A DNA stretch of 64,000 bases, taken from positions 1,674,001 through 1,738,000 of the forward strand of contig PSQN01000015.1 in NCBI GenBank assembly GCA_002989075.1, written 5' to 3'. Positions 63,505 through 64,000 of the stretch are shown here, in pieces (position 1 is the stretch's first letter; the number at the start of each line of letters is the position of its first letter). The stretch comes from Arthonia radiata (lineage: Eukaryota > Ascomycota > Arthoniomycetes > Arthoniales > Arthoniaceae). Made by a program: the position numbers and the translations under genes. Below the pieces are notes generated by a model. That model saw only the letters and a program-made list of their open reading frames with translations. It was not told where the DNA came from and did not search any database.

Positions 63505-64000
63505 TCAATCAAGACTATCAAGGTCTTGCCCCCCAACAGCCGGACTACCCTCATTCTCACTCACGAGAACCCCGACCAGACATGCTCCAAGCATACCCTC
63601 TACGTTGACCCACGAGTGTATTTCGTCAAACAGCTGATCGCCAACTTTGCCAGCTCCTCTTCTGAGCTGATCCACTCCTCCAGGGTGAAAGTCCATGTAC
63701 GGACTAACATTGTATACTCTTCCTCGGAACGCGCTCCATGCAGGCCGACCTTTCCTGCCGTTGTACTGCTTGAGCATGGAGGGTGTCACACGCTGGAGAT
63801 GTGAGACGCCCGCAAGCTCGTTTGCAGGTGTGGCCGATGTGAGGTGTGCCCAGTCGAGCGGGCTATGACCGGGTGAAAGTACCACCTTCTGGCGCGGCCT
63901 TGCAGGTGCCGGCAGTGTGCTACTTGTGGATTTGGAGCTTGGAGCGAGGCTACCGTTGGTTGTAGGAGGCTTAAGAGATGAAGTGGGACCTCTTCGTGCT
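63505..64000 (-). CDS. Cytochrome b5-like heme protein, truncated by the window edge
   Basis: The C-terminal 164 residues of a protein that continues past position 64000. A Ser/Pro/Thr-rich linker is followed by a cytochrome b5-like domain: VTPSMLKQYNGRKGRPAWSA, GRVYNVSPYMDFHPGGVDQL with the first heme His in HPGG, RRGAGK, then EIHSWVN with the second His, and ACLVGVLV. This order matches fungal Irc21-type proteins, where the b5 domain sits at the C-terminus after a disordered region. No membrane anchor follows the domain. The stop is at 63505. Confidence 0.85.
   Translation of the reverse strand, partial: ARRGPTSSLKPPTTNGSLAPSSKSTSSTLPAPARPRQKVVLSPGHSPLDWAHLTSATPANELAGVSHLQRVTPSMLKQYNGRKGRPAWSAFRGRVYNVSPYMDFHPGGVDQLRRGAGKVGDQLFDEIHSWVNVEGMLGACLVGVLVSENEGSPAVGGQDLDSLD

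Overview
This window reads as nuclear DNA of a filamentous ascomycete (Pezizomycotina; Dothideomycetes is a plausible but unproven guess). The evidence is short GT-AG introns of about 46-94 bp with CTAAC or CTGAC-like branch sites, fungal-type housekeeping proteins, and fungus-restricted families (DUF7726-type, RPEL-repeat, CorA-like). Exon structures were worked out by reading splice signals against protein family conservation. They are predictions, not transcript data.

Layout. 0-2.4 kb: no convincing gene. 2.5-31.8 kb: mostly conserved genes: mitochondrial isoleucyl-tRNA synthetase, a divergently placed kinesin-5 (BimC/Eg5), a CorA-like membrane protein, a WD40-like protein, the GPI mannosyltransferase I catalytic subunit (PIG-M/Gpi14), a pair of small paralogous proteins of unknown function, a secreted protein, a small protein with a PCNA-binding motif, a DUF7726-type protein, a three-RPEL protein, a secreted alpha-amylase, the APC/C RING subunit Apc11 and a PIN-like RGG protein. 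32.4-33.3 kb: translin-associated factor X. 39.2-44.1 kb: a Caj1/Djp1-type J-protein, eIF4E and an unknown gene. 57.6-64 kb: an unknown gene, squalene synthase, a possibly decayed membrane-protein gene and an edge-truncated cytochrome b5 protein.

The unusual content is two arrays of tiny intracellular-looking cysteine-rich genes around the Caj1/eIF4E block. Array A (34.7-38.8 kb, all + strand, five intact copies and one that lost its ATG) encodes 58-76 aa proteins with MC-x6-C-x2-C and four more spaced cysteines. Array B (45.1-56.8 kb, all - strand, about 18 copies) encodes 42-96 aa proteins with MC-x4-C-x2-C, further cysteines and usually a terminal C-x2-C. None begins with a signal peptide, so they are not classical secreted effectors. 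The spacing suggests metal-binding knuckles. Some array B copies carry an Arg/Ser/Pro-rich tail ending in a CaaX-type prenylation box (CQIM, CRIM), which would place them on membranes. Several copies are frameshifted, have ATA or ACG at the start position, or have lost a cysteine, as expected under birth-and-death evolution. Many array B genes share an upstream GCAAACGC-like element, sometimes followed by a TATA box, and at least three have a predicted 5' leader intron. A 352 bp inverted-repeat element (MITE-like) sits inside array B.

Most ordinary genes here act separately: translation (IleRS, eIF4E), mitosis (kinesin-5, Apc11), GPI-anchor and sterol synthesis (Gpi14, squalene synthase) and protein folding. 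I see no metabolic cluster.
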